DNA of 64,000 bases from the NCBI GenBank assembly GCA_016801885.1, contig CM028888.1, forward strand, positions 9,568,170 to 9,632,169. The letters run 5' to 3'. This DNA comes from Toxotes chatareus. Taxonomy: Eukaryota; Chordata; Actinopteri; Toxotidae. Under the pieces are notes generated by a model, which searched no databases, was not told the origin of the DNA, and was given only the letters and a program-made list of their open reading frames with translations. A program made the position numbers and the translations under genes. This document shows, piece after piece, positions 48,201-63,200 of the stretch. How positions within the stretch are numbered: the first letter of the stretch is position 1; each line of letters opens with the position of its first letter.

Positions 48201-51200
48201 TACAGACATCAGTCTGAGCTAGGGAATGAACAGACCTCTGAGTTCATAGCCCCCATTTACTGATAATGAAAACAATTCCAGGAAAAGGAAGAAGGACCAA
48301 GAGGTGAAGACATGGACCTCATATATGTCCTTCTCTGCTTATCAAGATGGTGAATTAGATACATTTAAGGTTTGCGTACTGAGTGTGCGTTCTATAGAGA
48401 AACATCCGCATACCTCAAGAATCTCATCTCCTCATCTTTCTTCTCATCATCTCTGATGATCTTCGAGGTGGTCACACTCACCTCCACGCCATCAATGACA
48501 AACTTCCTGGTTCGCTTCAGAGTCTTACTTGAAAAGTCCTGTGAAGCAGATACAGGGAGGAACAAGGTCAGATTTGAGACAGATCTTTGATTGCACTTGT
48601 TCAAGTGCATTACTAAATGTGTTTGACAATAAACTTTGAGATTCCACTGAAACTTTATTGGGAGGTTATTCTAGTAGTTTAGTCTTTAGTAGTTTAGAGA
48701 CATGTTGGGGGACAAAGTGTACATTTGTGTTAAGTAATTAAGTGACTTAATGTTACTTAAGTTACACTGTCAAACTCACAATGGACAGTTTCAAAAAAGG
48801 TTTAAACTCTGCAGCAGAACACAAGGTATTGTCTTTTTTGTTGTACTCCCAAAGACCTTTAATCTGGAGAAAACAGAGGCAGCTGTGAATGTATGTGTGT
48901 TGACAAAGGCATTAATATTCCTGCCCATCAGGTTCTACTGTAACAAGCAGCAAAATGCTCAATCTGTCACCGCAGTGGGGAGCGCCATGCAGGACGTAAC
49001 TCAGTTTAATAACAGCAATGTTATCCATTAAATATGGCACAATGTGACCTGGGTTTTAAAGCTTCTTTAACTCTTTACAACAACTTTGTACCTCCACTGA
49101 AATACAGAGATTCAAGGTTTTAACCAAACAAGAGCAGTATTTTTCCAACCATGGGCCTACCAAGAAAAGGCCTGTGTTTTACTTTGCTCCCAGATCAAAG
49201 TTGAACAAATTTAGGAGGCATGAACAAGACAGCACAGGCCAATAAAACACGGCACATCTATGGATGTCACACTAAATAATACATTAAATGTTTACTATGA
49301 GTCACAGCATGATCACACCTTATAACTGAACCAACCAAATTGTTATGGCTGACTAAGCATGCGTTGTTAAATGGTAACATTTCCAGCGTCTCCTATCTCA
49401 ATCAGCCTCCACTGCCAATATTTACTAGACTGATATGGCAGGGTTTACTCTGTAAACACTGGGCAGCTCAAACCCCGGATGTCGTCATTCCCTGGTTTAT
49501 AAATAGTTTATATATGAAGAGAAGATGAAAGTGAGAGAGAGTGAAACAACACTAGAATAAAGTCCCAAAGCCAAAATCCCAAATTTCCCCAAGGGACCTC
49601 CCAAAGGGATTAATAAAGTATATTCTATTCTATTCTATTCTAAAGGGAGAACAAAAAAAGGAATTATGGAGGTAAAAGAACAAGGCTGCAAGGAAAGAAA
49701 GAACCAAGGAAGCTCTTCTCTATGCAGAGCAGGAATGAATCTGGTTTGTGTGAACTGAGGTCCACTCTGTCCAAGTTACCACATGGAGCCACTACAGCTG
49801 AGCAAATGAACTCCATATGAGTCCATGTCAGGCTACTGCTACAGGTGACAGCTACTGGACTTTGCACTGTTCTGAATTGTTGACTCCATTTTTACATAAC
49901 TACAAAATCAGTAAATATACATGCTTGTTGTTTGAGCATGTTAAAAAGTGCACACTGGCACTATAATCACAGGACTTTCTGGTCATTCTGTAGCTTAACT
50001 GCGTTGTTTGTGTTTCAGGCCCTGCTGTTCATGACTCTGTGGACTTCCCATCACTCTTCATTCACAAAATGACACACACAGTTCTCCTATACACACACGA
50101 ATTCACAGGCAAATGCACACACTGATGCTCTCAATCGTACACACACTTCTGCAGAAACACACACTCACACTAATGCAATACAAAACAGACATGACTTAAT
50201 TTGCCTGCCTGTCCTCCAATCCTAAAACAAAGATAGCCCATTCACTCTCACTGCAAGCTGCTGGCAGAGTCGCCTGCTGAATAATCTGTTCTGGAAGAAC
50301 TTAACATCCCGCAAACAGACACGAAACCATGCACAGTCAATAGGATTTCAATCATGCTCAGTCCATAAGCCTCCAGAAGCAACTGAGTGACAATGAGCTG
50401 CACAGAAACTTCCATTCACAGCGATGAATACTGAACTGTGCCCACACAAAGGGCACTGTTGGTCCTGATGAATGGAAAATGTTGCATATTTTGCTTCAGA
50501 AAGGCTTGGTGTCTAAGGATAAAATGACCTCTGTTTTCAGCTTCCTTACATTCCCTCCTCACTAGGACTAAGGCACAAATTTGGTGATTGTTAAGTTTAT
50601 ATAAATTGCCGTATATGGGAAGAAAATTCTCCCTTTTAGCTTTCTAATAAACCTGAAGTTTTTTGTCTATAATTCACTAAATAAATTCATATTTGCCATA
50701 AATCGTAACCAAGTAACCATTAACTAATATCGTTCTCCGTATCCTCCCTAAATTTAATGTGTGGTGCGAGCCTAATGGAAGACAGGCTAGCCTCTGTTTC
50801 ACATAGTTAACACCCACACCCCAAAACACAACACAATGCAGTTTCAGTTCCTCTGTGGGTGCCAAGAAATAGTTTTTCCAAGGAGGGGTTTTCCTACAGA
50901 GTCAGGGAGCCGAACTCCGTACCTCTCTCGCACTTCAATACTGGTCTTTTTCTCCGTAAAAACATGATCTGATGAAACACGTGTGTGAATGAGGGATATG
51001 TTTGACTTCACTCATTTTCCCTGGAAATCGACAAACTATTATGTAAACAGCCATTTTCATCCTTCTAATTGGTATTTAAATAGACTGAAATGATACTCAT
51101 ACAGGACAAATGCAGGATGTTTGCTTCATGTTGACTCACCCTTGCAGACATTGAGATGCTCTCCTTGTGGATCGACATGTCCATGCTCTCAGATGCCATG

Positions 51201-54200
51201 CTGCCTGACAAAGAGTACCGTGTGTTGATAGGCCCTCCATTGAGAAAAGGTGAGACAGTCTCAGCATTTCCTCCTATCGATATCCGTTCTGGGGTATCCT
51301 TGGTTAGGCTGCCATTTGGCCCAGATCGGAGTATAGGGACTGGTGTAGGGGCAGAGGAGGGTGTGGGAGTCGGTGTAGGAGTGATAGTGGGACTTGGGCT
51401 TGGAGTTGGTAAGCCTCTCTCAGACACAACGCTGCTCTGCTCCTCAGTCATCTGGATCTTGGGGATCTCTGGGTCTGTGGAGTCTATGATGATGTCCACA
51501 TGCTCCTCAGAGGCCTCGGCTTGGGGGAGAGATGGCGGCTGCTCCATCTCTGGGGTCTCCACAGAAACCTTAGAAAATTAATTTTAGCACTATTACTATA
51601 ATATCTATGAATACTTAACTTTAGGAACCAGAAGATACATCAGCAGGTATAGTATATTTTAATTTCTCAAAGCCTAAATAACTGAATTGGATTCACCTGA
51701 TCAGCCCAGTTTATTAAAATACAAACTGGTCGGTGAGTACAGATATTTAATAAAGACTTACAATGCAATAGACAAAAAATGTAAAACATTAAAGGGCACC
51801 TTTTCCTCCTCTGATGTGGGGGTACTCTTTCCATCCTCAATGCCTGAGTCTGAGCTGGAAGTCTTGGTTGAGGCCTCGCTCTCAGATTTTTCTGACTCCA
51901 GAGTGACTTCTTCAGCCAGTTTGTCACCCAACTCCTCTGGCTGTTTTGGTGGGAGATTATGCCGCGGCAGGGGAACAGGGACAACCATGACAGGGCCTGG
52001 CTGCTCTTCTGTTGGAGTCTCTGACTCGGCCACCTTCCTGGGTAAAGGTATTGGTGTGGTCGGGGAGGGTGTGGTGGGGCTGGGGTTGTCCAGAGACTGG
52101 TCCCCTTCGAAACTGGCCTGACTGGTCTGGCATGGCTCCTTGCCTGGAGACTAAAGAAGCAAGGAGGAGTGAGAAGAGGGTGTTGTTATGCACTGAAGTG
52201 AAAAAACATTTGATCTTTTTAGGCTTTAAGTCAGGGGTTTTCTCCCAAACGTTAATGTTTTCAACCTTTGATTTTAGCCCAGATGTTAATGGATAAAGTC
52301 CTTTGTGCCTCCCACCTTCAGTGAAGTAACTTTGACCTTTGCTTCAGTAGGAATGCAGCCATTCCTGCCTTATACTCCTGTGCCTCTACTTCTCACTGTG
52401 GCTGAGATAGCCATCTAATCTGTAATAAGTACACTAGTAATAACTGAGGTGAAAGACTTGTGTAAATCATGGCTGACAACCAGGGACAGAGAGATTTTAA
52501 TGACATTATTACCAAGATGTGTGATCCTTGATGAGTGCTTTGCAAAATAAAAGCAGTGCAAAATAAAGGATTCCTTTTTAAAAATGTAATATTTGCTTAA
52601 CTTTTATCTAATCAAAACAGGATTTCTGCAGGGTTCACTAAGTTAAAGACATTTTTAAAACCACATTGAACCACATGAAATTTACAACCCATTTCACAGT
52701 CACACCAGCCAAAGTATTAGAGGCATCAATGAACACAAGTTGGGATGATAAGACTGAGAATAATTCACCAAGTGCTTGGATGCCTGACAGGACAGACGAA
52801 CAACATATCGCATAAGTCACAAATACTGTTTCCAAAAATGCAATTGCAAAATTGTAAATAAAACTGCCAAGAGGAATCTTTGTCTGTCAGCTGCTTCACG
52901 TTCTAGAAACAGCCTAAAAATGACCAGGAATAAATAAATTAATCACACTAACTAAATAATTGACTAATATACCCTAAAAATCAGTAACTAGAAGAGAAAG
53001 TAAGGCGTTTCTACAGAAGTTATATAAATTAATGGAAACAGGCCATTTTCACAATTTTAAATCTAACTGCAGCAGGTTCTAGACATGCGTTAAACATGGG
53101 AATTCTGTAGGCTGCAATTACAGATACCACTGAAGACGATATTTAAGGATTATGTGCAGAGCTATCTGTCACACTGAGTAGTTCTGCATTTTGAAATGCC
53201 ACTACCACTAAAGGTAAACAATACCATCAGATATCTTTATGATCAGGCGCAGTTTTTCTAATATCGCAGCAGACATCTCAAACATGTCCGGCTCTGTATG
53301 ATATACAGGAAGAGATAGACTGCCGGGTAACTGCTTGGCTGGCTTTCAGGGGCTTGTAACTGTATGTGTCAATATGTTTCTGAATACCTATTTTCATATT
53401 TGCATTGCTTTTGATACATTGCAGTTTAATATTTCCCCGTACATAAAATGAACAGACTAAAACAGCACAGTGTCAATTAACTTCATAACATTAACATTAA
53501 ATGTAACACCCTGATTGAGTTTTAAGTCCTGTTTCCAGTAAGCAGATCTGGATAAAGCAGAACTGGACACAAAAAGATAAACCCTGACCTACAGAAATGC
53601 AGACTTAATCCAAACACTGACAATGTTTGATTACCAAGACATCTGGAAAAGGAGGTGGAAAAACACCACAGCACTGATCACTTAGCCAAGTTTCAAACTG
53701 CACTTCACTACACTGGAGCCAAGTTATTCATCTCAATAAATTCAGAGGCCATCACGCTAACTGACATTAGGGGAAGAAGAGGTAAGTGTACAAACATTCC
53801 TCTTTCAAGGAGAGAAAAACATCCCATCTAAACATATGATCAACACATTAATCTTGTCACAGCTTCCTGTTAACAAGAGTATTTCTAAGGTCCTCTATAC
53901 TTGGGGGCCGCTGGTGTACAGGAAGCTGTCTGTCTTTTATTTAAGGGTCAAAGTATAGCCGCAGAACAATGTATGACCTTAAACAATTTACTCCATCAGG
54001 GGCCGTGAGGTGACAGTGCTTCTATACAGGAGCAATGCCAAAAGCAGAACTTATATTTAACCATGTGTGGGTGTGGGTGAATGCCCGTGTTCCGGTTTCT
54101 GTTCCTTTGTTTGTGCTAAGGGCAGGCGGTAAACTGCACTCTCGTACTATGTTCACTTTCTAATCTTGTGCCCTCTGAGGATTTATGAATGGCTTGTGCA

Positions 54201-57200
54201 GAGCGTACCCTCAGTGCTTTGGCAGGAAGACCATGTTTACCAAAAAAAAACAACAAAAAAAGCTGTTCAAAGGGCTTCAAACGTGAGGGAAGTGGACAGT
54301 TAAGGCAGAATGTGTGTGTGCTCTTTGAGGCACGGGTGCATGTGCAGGTAAGTACATGCCTTGGTGTCATTATGTGCACGACTTTCAACTTAATTATATT
54401 GTCTGGTGACACTGAAACAAAGGCCTTTCTTTTTTTAAACTCCGACTTGCTCGTGTCAGCTTTGGACCACACATCTTCACTTATGTCAGTAAGGAAATGT
54501 AACTGTTATGTAAAATGTAGCTTAGTAATTTTTTTTTTTAGACCCTACAGCTTGAAGCCACCAGACCTTTCAGAAAAGCTATTGAAGAACATGGACTGCC
54601 TAGTCTCCTTTTAGAAACAAACAATGACAGAGAAAAAAATGAAGGGATAGAAAAGGTTTGGTACCACAGTGAGCTCCATTGCGTCGTCCTCCTCTCCTTC
54701 CTCTCTATTGTCCTCTATTTCCTCCATGACCTCAGCTTTGGCCTCGGCCACCAGCTCCAGCAGTGGACGGTTAGACGTCACTGATCTCACAAAAGGGTGC
54801 TGTGGACATGAGATGGGTGTCGAGGTTGATTATCAGTCAGATGAAAGGCAGAGTGACTGGTATTTAAAACATAAGGCAACATTCTGACAAAAAAGACCTT
54901 TTCTTCCTTGTTCTTCATTTTATGCATCATATCTTGAGCATAAATTAGCCTTTAAACACCTCCCTGAACATTAGCACAGCATTTGGTTGGTGAAGGCGAG
55001 GCAGAGACTTTTGATGTGACTACTGGATAAACACCCATACCACCATTAAACAACATTTGCTGAACACATTATCCATAGATCTGAGTGTCATTAGACCATG
55101 AAATTACTGCTTGAAGGATGCTGCAGGTGCTGGATTAAAAGTGACGAGGAAGCAATTATATCCACATGTTGGTACCTGTTTGATTTGTGTCCTTTTAATC
55201 AGTCATTACATTAGCTGTGAAGGTCTAGAGTGAAACAAGACAATTAGGAGATGTGAAAGCCTTCAGTTAAGAGTGAGATGAAGTCAGGGAGCACAATGAA
55301 ATAAACTTCTGGTGAAAAATAATATAATTGTAGTCTGCAAGAAACAAAAAGCACAGGAGGCAAGGCTACAGGAGACTTTCACCACAGGGGGAAACTGCAC
55401 TGTCTGCCACCTGCCAGTTCCCAAACAGCTACAACAATCCGACTCTCCCCATTAGTGGCACACCAGCGCAACAATGTTGAATCTATCATTATACCTTTAA
55501 AATAGAAATCCCTTTTTGGTCCTACAAAGTCCAAAGCGAAAATGTGTACTTTGCCAGAGTGCAAACAAGGTAATACTAAGTTGAGTGCAAGACGTATAAA
55601 ACACTAAATTAAAAGTTGAGTGCAGCAGGGATAAAAGACCATTCATCTATTATTCAGATGTTCAGCACTACTGTGTAATTTAATTGGAACAGCTGACAGA
55701 GGGAAAAAGGCTACAAGTGGTGCTGGACCATGAAGTGGGTGCATGAGCACACACCGACTTACACTTAAGTAATACACTTGAGATCATTTCCATAGATTCA
55801 GTTGTATGTGTGCTGGGCCTTGTCCTTGAGGACTGCATTAGACTGCAGCTTTTAACTCCTCCAGTGACAAACAACAGTCAGCTATTGTCCAATGAGTCAG
55901 GAAGGTGGTAATTGCCACTAAGTGCCATCTAACTATTTCATTACAACTCAGTGGAAATAAGAATACATGGATCAGTGTATGAAAAATATCTATTTTTGAA
56001 TATTTTTCCCAGTTGAAATTAAAGATACAAATGCATACTGTCTACAGTGGGACATCTTGTTTTTGTCAATGCTGCCCCATCTTATGGTGAGGGGGTGAGC
56101 AATGATCAATGGAAGCGATCTCAAGTTTCATTTATAATTTACAAGTAATTCCTCCATTCAACCGTCAAACAGATAAGAATAAAATACAATTGCTATTAAC
56201 TGTTTCGAGTTCAAGGAAATAGATATCCTGAAGAATATGGCACAATTAGAACATGAGCTCACAAAAAAGGAGGAAATGAAGTGGCATTTAAAGAACAAGC
56301 TCAGCAACTGATGTAGAAGACAGCCACACTGGTAAATTCAAGAAATGCTAAGCATTCAGCTGAAATGATTCAGATGCTAACAACCACACCACCACTTCCT
56401 GAGCGTACAGCAAAAGGCTCAGAGATCAGCCATCAGACCGATAAAGCCATGCACACCTGAGTGAGATGAGGAAATGCTGGGGCTTCAACATTTGCGGTTA
56501 CATGCAATGCTCCAATTATACTTAAATACTGCTTCTGAATTTGTGACAGCTGAGCTGGTATTGTTTTGTTGTTATGTAAATTCTTAAGGGTTAAGTTAAG
56601 TAGACATATATTTTTCTTTAGGTTTAAATTAAGCTTAAACATTTAAACCTAAATATGATCCTTGATAATTTTTTGCTCAGCTACCACTAGTGATCTAAGC
56701 CGTTACTGCAAATTAATCACTGGATTTAAATAAAATTATTATCTGTGAATCTTTTCTCCTTTATCCTCAGGCTCCATTAGAGTATCTACAATAGTGAGAA
56801 TCTGAGATTTCAGCTTCAAACTGTTTATTGTAACAACTGAACTCCTCAGACCTCCCATGCTCAAGCTAACCCCAGTTTCCCTGAGGCAAATCAAAGGGAG
56901 CAAAAAGGCAAATAGTGCCCTGTTAAATCTAGGTATGTGTTTTTTTGTTTCTTACTGCCATTATAGATTAAGATGTGGCTCAGTGGAGCTTATTTCCTCT
57001 CTTTTGGGTTTCACGTTGCTTTGGACCCAGAAAGCCTGGTGATTTTGGGTCTTACACACATGGCTGGGTGTAAAAAGGTTAAATGTGAACAATGTGGCCC
57101 AGTGGGGGACTAGAGCAGGACGCTGCATGAGGGCACAATTACCTGTGCAGCAACTGTAACAGACTGTGTGTATTTGTACTTCTATCTCTGCAAGGACTAA

Positions 57201-60200
57201 TTTGAATTTTAGCCACCGAGCAAGGGCATTAAGGTCAGTCCTCATTTCTTCAAAGGGTGGTTTGGAGGTTAAGACTTGTTTTTAAGATTAAGGTTATAAT
57301 TAAGTTTAGGTTAAGTTTGGAGCAAGAGTTGGGATTACACAAGTAGTAATTTTGGTCTGCATAAATTAAACTGTCTTGACTTTTATTTGCCCAAATTTTG
57401 AAATATCAGTCTGCCTCACTTGTGGTGCTCATTATATTCTGTGTAATCCACAGACCTCACAGGAACTACTGAAAAACGGTCCTTATGAAAACTGTTGATA
57501 CCAATATCACTGGATTACTTCGATATTGAAGAAAACGTAAAAACATGGTCATTCTCAGGCGCGTTCTGGCTTATTAAGGATCTAGGGTTATAGATGTCTT
57601 TCTTTCTATGATTTCTAAGCAGTATTATGGACCCCCCCTCCCCCAAACACAAAAAAATGGACTTGGCATTAAAAATATTAGATAAAGGCTGGGCTTAGAC
57701 ATATAGTTGAGATGGTTAGTGTTACGGTTCAGGGCTAAGGAATGCATGATGTCAGTTAGGGTTCTCACAAGTATAAAAGTACAAATGACTTTGTTGTGAA
57801 ACCACTACAAAGCCCTGGCTCAGCAATAAACTAAATAAAGCCAAATACTCCCATGGTAAAACTACCCAACATACAAACACGCCGTGATCAGAAACAGAAA
57901 CGCAAGCAATATTATGCATGCATGGAAGCTAGGCAAAAAAAAATACTGGGCAACTATGTGGGAGGAGTAGCTATATTCAGTATAATGACTACAAGTCATC
58001 CAGATGGTTTCCTGCCAGCCACACAACCACAGTGACAGATACTGTGTCATGTTGTTTTGTATACATTCCTTACAAGCAAACATGTAGAACAAACAGAGGG
58101 GCAAGAGGGAGAGAGAGAAGGAGGTTCAAAGATGGTAAGAACTAATACCAAAACTTTTTTTCCTATGAAATGCTTGATGACAAAGACTTCATGAAGTTTT
58201 TTTCCTTTTCATTTCCTCTTGTTATACACACATACATACAGTGACACACAGCTCACAGTTTAAAACCCACACCCCTGAAACTCTATCTATGATTCATTAT
58301 TATCTTTCTGTCCATTTACATCTGTTTCTGTGATCCATACATTCCAGTGAATACTTGCATTACAAAGTCTGGTCTAAAACTTGTCATGTACACTAATGGC
58401 AACTTTCAGTAAAATGACGTCATTCAACATCCACTGCACAGCAGAATTTAATGCCATCATTGCACAGCTATCCACTGTAAATACTATCAGACAGCCGTTG
58501 GGAGCAGCAGGCATGATAAACATCTAAAACTTCCAGCACGGCACCAAAAACCGGACCGCACCCGTCTTTCCCCCCCAACCCCACACCCCCCTGGAGAACA
58601 CATGCAGAATTCCCAGTGGGCCCGGGTCTAGAATTTTCATCTCTGCCTCTCCTCTAATTGGCCAGAGGTGGCGAGCTTGTGGTAAATCCAGGCATACTAT
58701 TGGCTGAGAACGGGAATGTAAATAGCTGACATTCCCTCAGCTGTGGGATACAGACAGGAAACTGTGGCTCTGAATTTTAATAGACACTGCTCTTGTGTTT
58801 TAATCCACACCCTGCTCACTTTTTCTCTCATTCTTCTTGCTCGAGATTCTGAGTTTGAGAAACAGTTGTCAGAGCTCATCCTCAGACAGAAGTTTTTTTT
58901 TGTACTGCCAGAAGAACTGTCATCAGCCTCTCCCCGGTGCTCTTGGGGAAACAAAACATGAAAATGTTTTGAAATTTCTCAGATGGGGCTTCAAATGTGA
59001 ACAACCGCTTCTAAAAGCCTAAAAAGTTTTTATTCACTTCTCTTAACAGCACCTTTCTTTTTCAGTTTTGACTTTCTTTCACTTAACTTTTTTCCTTTTT
59101 ATAACATCCTACTCCTATGTCTGCTCCATTTCTTGCCCACTCTACACCCTCTATTCCTCTCCCACTCACATGCCAGTGCCCTCGACGGGGCACCGCTCAC
59201 TTCCCTGGCATAGATCACTCCATTCTGTTCTTAAAATAGAAGAATAAACGGCTCCATATATGTCTGTCGGTGCAAGATAAGGACAAAGTGAGGACAATGT
59301 TTCTTCATATATCTAAGTGCAGTACTGTATAACATTAGCCAGGTTATAATTGCACTGCGTCAGAGCCTACCTCCATGAGTTGTGCTGCAGTTGGACGAGT
59401 CTCTGGGTTTTTATCCAAAGCTTTTTTCAGGAAATCCTTAAACTCCCGCGACCTTGAATAAGGCAAGAAACAGTATTAATCAAAAAAAAAAAAAAAACAG
59501 CAATGAGGAGAGAGGGTGGGAAGGGACGAAGGAACGGTTACAACATAACAAAACATTTCCAGAAACATTGTGACGTTGGTGGATGTGGATCATCCTTGTG
59601 CACAGCTGTGTTTTGTAAAACAAAGCTTTCAGCAGTGATGATGAGTCAGCTCTCCATCCCAAGTCCCCCTTTCAGCACCTGAAGGCTTCACTTGTGCAGT
59701 ATTAAATTTGCAGCTATGGAACATTCGGACTCATAAAACTGATATGGAAAAAGTTATAGTTTGGCACTCGCTTTTACGTCCTGCCTCCCTGCTGAGCTGT
59801 AGTTTTGGAAAGGGCAAAATGGACGGCAGGCACAGAGGGGGAGGACAGCGTGATGTATTGAGTGTCTATAGTAGATTACAGGACACTGAGTGTGCAAAAA
59901 TTTGGTGATCCCATCAAAGTAAATAACCTTGTGAAATCTAGACATCACAATGAATCATGGGACATGAAAAAGTTGTACATACACTTTTATCACACATTAT
60001 ATGATGCATTTATTGCACAACAGATGAAATTTAGATTTATTTTTAATGCACCCTCACCATTTGTGTGGCTGCTCCAGGGTGGGAGGCTCCGACTTGGCAA
60101 TCTTCAACAGCACCCTCATGGGGTTGAGCTCATGGTGTGGGGGTTCGATCTGGGCGAGCTCGATCAGAGTGATCCCCAGAGACCAGATATCAGCCTTGTA

Positions 60201-63200
60201 GTCATAGGGAGCATCCTTCATTGTCTCACACATTACCACCTCTGGGGCCATCCTGTGTAAAAGACGTAGAAGATATAACAAATACAGGGGCTATAACATA
60301 GTGTGGGACTCTGACTCTCAGTTAAGATCAACCTGAATGTCAACAGTGGGTAAATGCTTAAATGGATAGTCTAGATTAAAGCCGATGAACAAGTCTTTAA
60401 AATCCTTCAGCTTTCTGTCTATGTCAAATGACTGGAACCTAAAATTAATTATGACATCATGTTGTAAAAATCTGGTCTTGCTAAATCAAATCAGTCCTAA
60501 AATGATTCAGTAGTTTCTGATATCATAAAGACACACTTAAAGCAGCAGCCTGACTAACTGATGATGACTGTACTGGAATAAGGACCGTTTCTGCTTTTTC
60601 ATTATTTACTATTTTGCATGTGTCAACATTGAGCACACTTCTCCAGCCAAAGTGTGTTTGCGAACAATTTGCAAAGTGACTCTCGCGACTCTAATCTCAG
60701 CTCTTAGATTTACTCAAGAGCAAAGAAACGAATGTTTGCTCCCCGTTTCTTGTTGACTTTGCTTATCATTGCATTCAAGGGAAAGGTATACACCAAAACT
60801 ACCTGCAATACTCTTTTCAACTCTAATTAGTATTGTGCAACAGGAAGGCACAACCATGTTTTCATTGAGCTGGCAGGGTATTCCTGATGGATGCTAACGT
60901 GTACTGGTCAATGGTTAACTGGCTCTGACCATATTCATATAGGAGTGAACACTATGGAACAAGGTTCACTGTGTGGAAATTTCAAGTATAGAGAGAGACG
61001 AGTGCACTATTGTGACTACAATGAAAGATAAAAGCACAGAGTTGAGTATTGGGTTGAGGGTGTGTGTACATAACATGCTTTCTCAAGTATTATGGAGGTG
61101 TGGTGGGTAGCAGGAAATCTGTTTTCAACAAGCAATAATCCACCACTCACATAGCTCATCTAGGGATGGGTGAGATGGCTACAGTTAGAGATTTTGCTAA
61201 ATGGTTTATACCAAGGTAACTGAGGTCCCTTAATGATGCCCTGATATAGGTCTATGTCTTACTCACCAGTATGGTGTTCCAATGAAAGAATCTCTTCTTT
61301 GTAGAGTTTTGCTGTTCTTTGCAGACACGCCAAAATCAGCTACATGAATGAAGAGAGACAAAAAAAAGACGATGTGAGAGAGTTGAAAGACTTTTCCTAA
61401 AAACCCCATTTGGTAGACATATAGTACATAACTCATAAAGCGGTTATCAAATTGTCATGGGCAGAGAGACAGAGTCAGAATCACTGTTCCCCAGACAAGC
61501 TGCTCCTGTTCCCTGGCATGACCTTCAGATTACAGGAGTGTTTTCACATTCTCAGAACAAGTTTCTCTCTGCAAGTTAATATTACAAGTGGTAGGCCCAG
61601 GCTTGAGAAGATCTAGGATTATACTCACAAGGCTGCAGGCTGACTGCTTCAGTTACAAACTGCCACTTTCTATTACGGGGACTTAAGTGACTGCCTTGGC
61701 TTTGCAGACTACAATTCAAATTTCTTTGACTTCCCAGTCAAACATGTCATTTGGACTGTTGTAGTCTCAACTTTTGCACAATAAATAGCCCTGCTGCTTT
61801 TCTTGTACATAAAATGAGAGTTTACACATTAATATACTGCAGGATCATGACACTCCTTCCCTCCTAACTCTGCTCTGAAACCTGCTGTATCACTGGGTTT
61901 AACCTAGTTCCCTTCAACACTCAGTCACCAAGGGCGTGTTTCTAAAGGCCCTCATAACACAAAATCAGGAACTAAGTGAGTGCACAATAAAAGGTGTTTT
62001 AGTGGGGAATCCCAAAAGATTCCAAGAATGGAAATAATAATATACAGTCATCACTAGGATTCAGTGTTTTGATCTTAAAAGATAGTGAATTAAATCATGA
62101 GTGCTGTTGCCTGTTCTAAACTGACCTGCCTCTGTTATTGATCATTGCCGTGATAAAGCAGCAAGAAGAAAGAGGAGGAAACAAGGAGGAAAAAAAAAAC
62201 CTTTTGTTTTTCGGTTTTCGAGACGTGTATGATGCTCTTAAAATTGGTCTAATTTCCAAACACACCTAAAGATTCAATCAGCTCTAAAGAGTTCTATAAA
62301 CATGAGCCAAAATGTTTACAGCAAGCTGTGCTGCATGGGGGAACATCATGTTTAATTCCATGTATCATAGGGAGAGATAATGCATTTGAGTGACCTCAAA
62401 GACAGTTAATTGCTACCTTGTTTGAATTAACATGTAGTTAGATAAGTTTGGAGACTGTAAATGAGTCAGTGTCATGACTTAATGAGTTTAAAGAGGCAAC
62501 TCCCAGTGATTATATCGAGCTGTGGTGTCTTGGGGTAGAATGTACGGCAATGGAAAAAAAAAAAAAGGGACTTTAACAAGAAATACAACTCCAGCTCAGG
62601 AAGCACAGAGGCAGACAAACTGTGTCATTTGAAAAGAAAAAAAAAGAAATAGAAAGAGAAACTGTAATAAAACCATGGACCAATAAACCATTTGGAATCC
62701 AGTTCCAGAAAAAATCAATACCCAAATACGAAGCTCTCTGCAGCCTACAGTTACTCTGCACGCAGTGTATTTAAATACTTATTAAAAGTAAAAAATATAG
62801 AAAGAGAGTTAAGAAAGTAAAATATCATGCATGCAAAAGAGATCCAGATATTTGTGTTTTGTTTTTTTAAGTTGAATGTCTGAGGATCTTAATGTCAGGC
62901 AGCCAATTACAAAAATCGGCACTTCCTTAAGTGACACTTGCATAAAGCTCTGTGAAGCACATTTTACCTTTTCTGAAAAGCTTCACTTTAATCCAAGCCA
63001 TACTGACCATTGGGCTGGATCCTCAACTTCAGCTGTGCTATGTGAAGAATGTGGAGAACTCTTCAAAAAGCCAATAAATGAAAATATGCAAAACTTCCCA
63101 GAATGCAGTTTTCCCACACAATACAATTATGATCCTCCTACAGCGCCACAGGAGGGGTACAGGGCCTCTAACTTTGTGTGTGTGTGTGTGTGTGTGTGTT

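Noticed and set aside
51156..51581. 141-codon open frame on the plus strand, Gly/Val-rich
   Set aside because: It is the antisense shadow of the stk10 Pro/Thr-rich exon. Its low-complexity composition follows from the complementary codons.
51687..52121. 144-codon open frame on the plus strand
   Set aside because: It is antisense to the stk10 linker exon 52150-51800, with no family resemblance or splice context.
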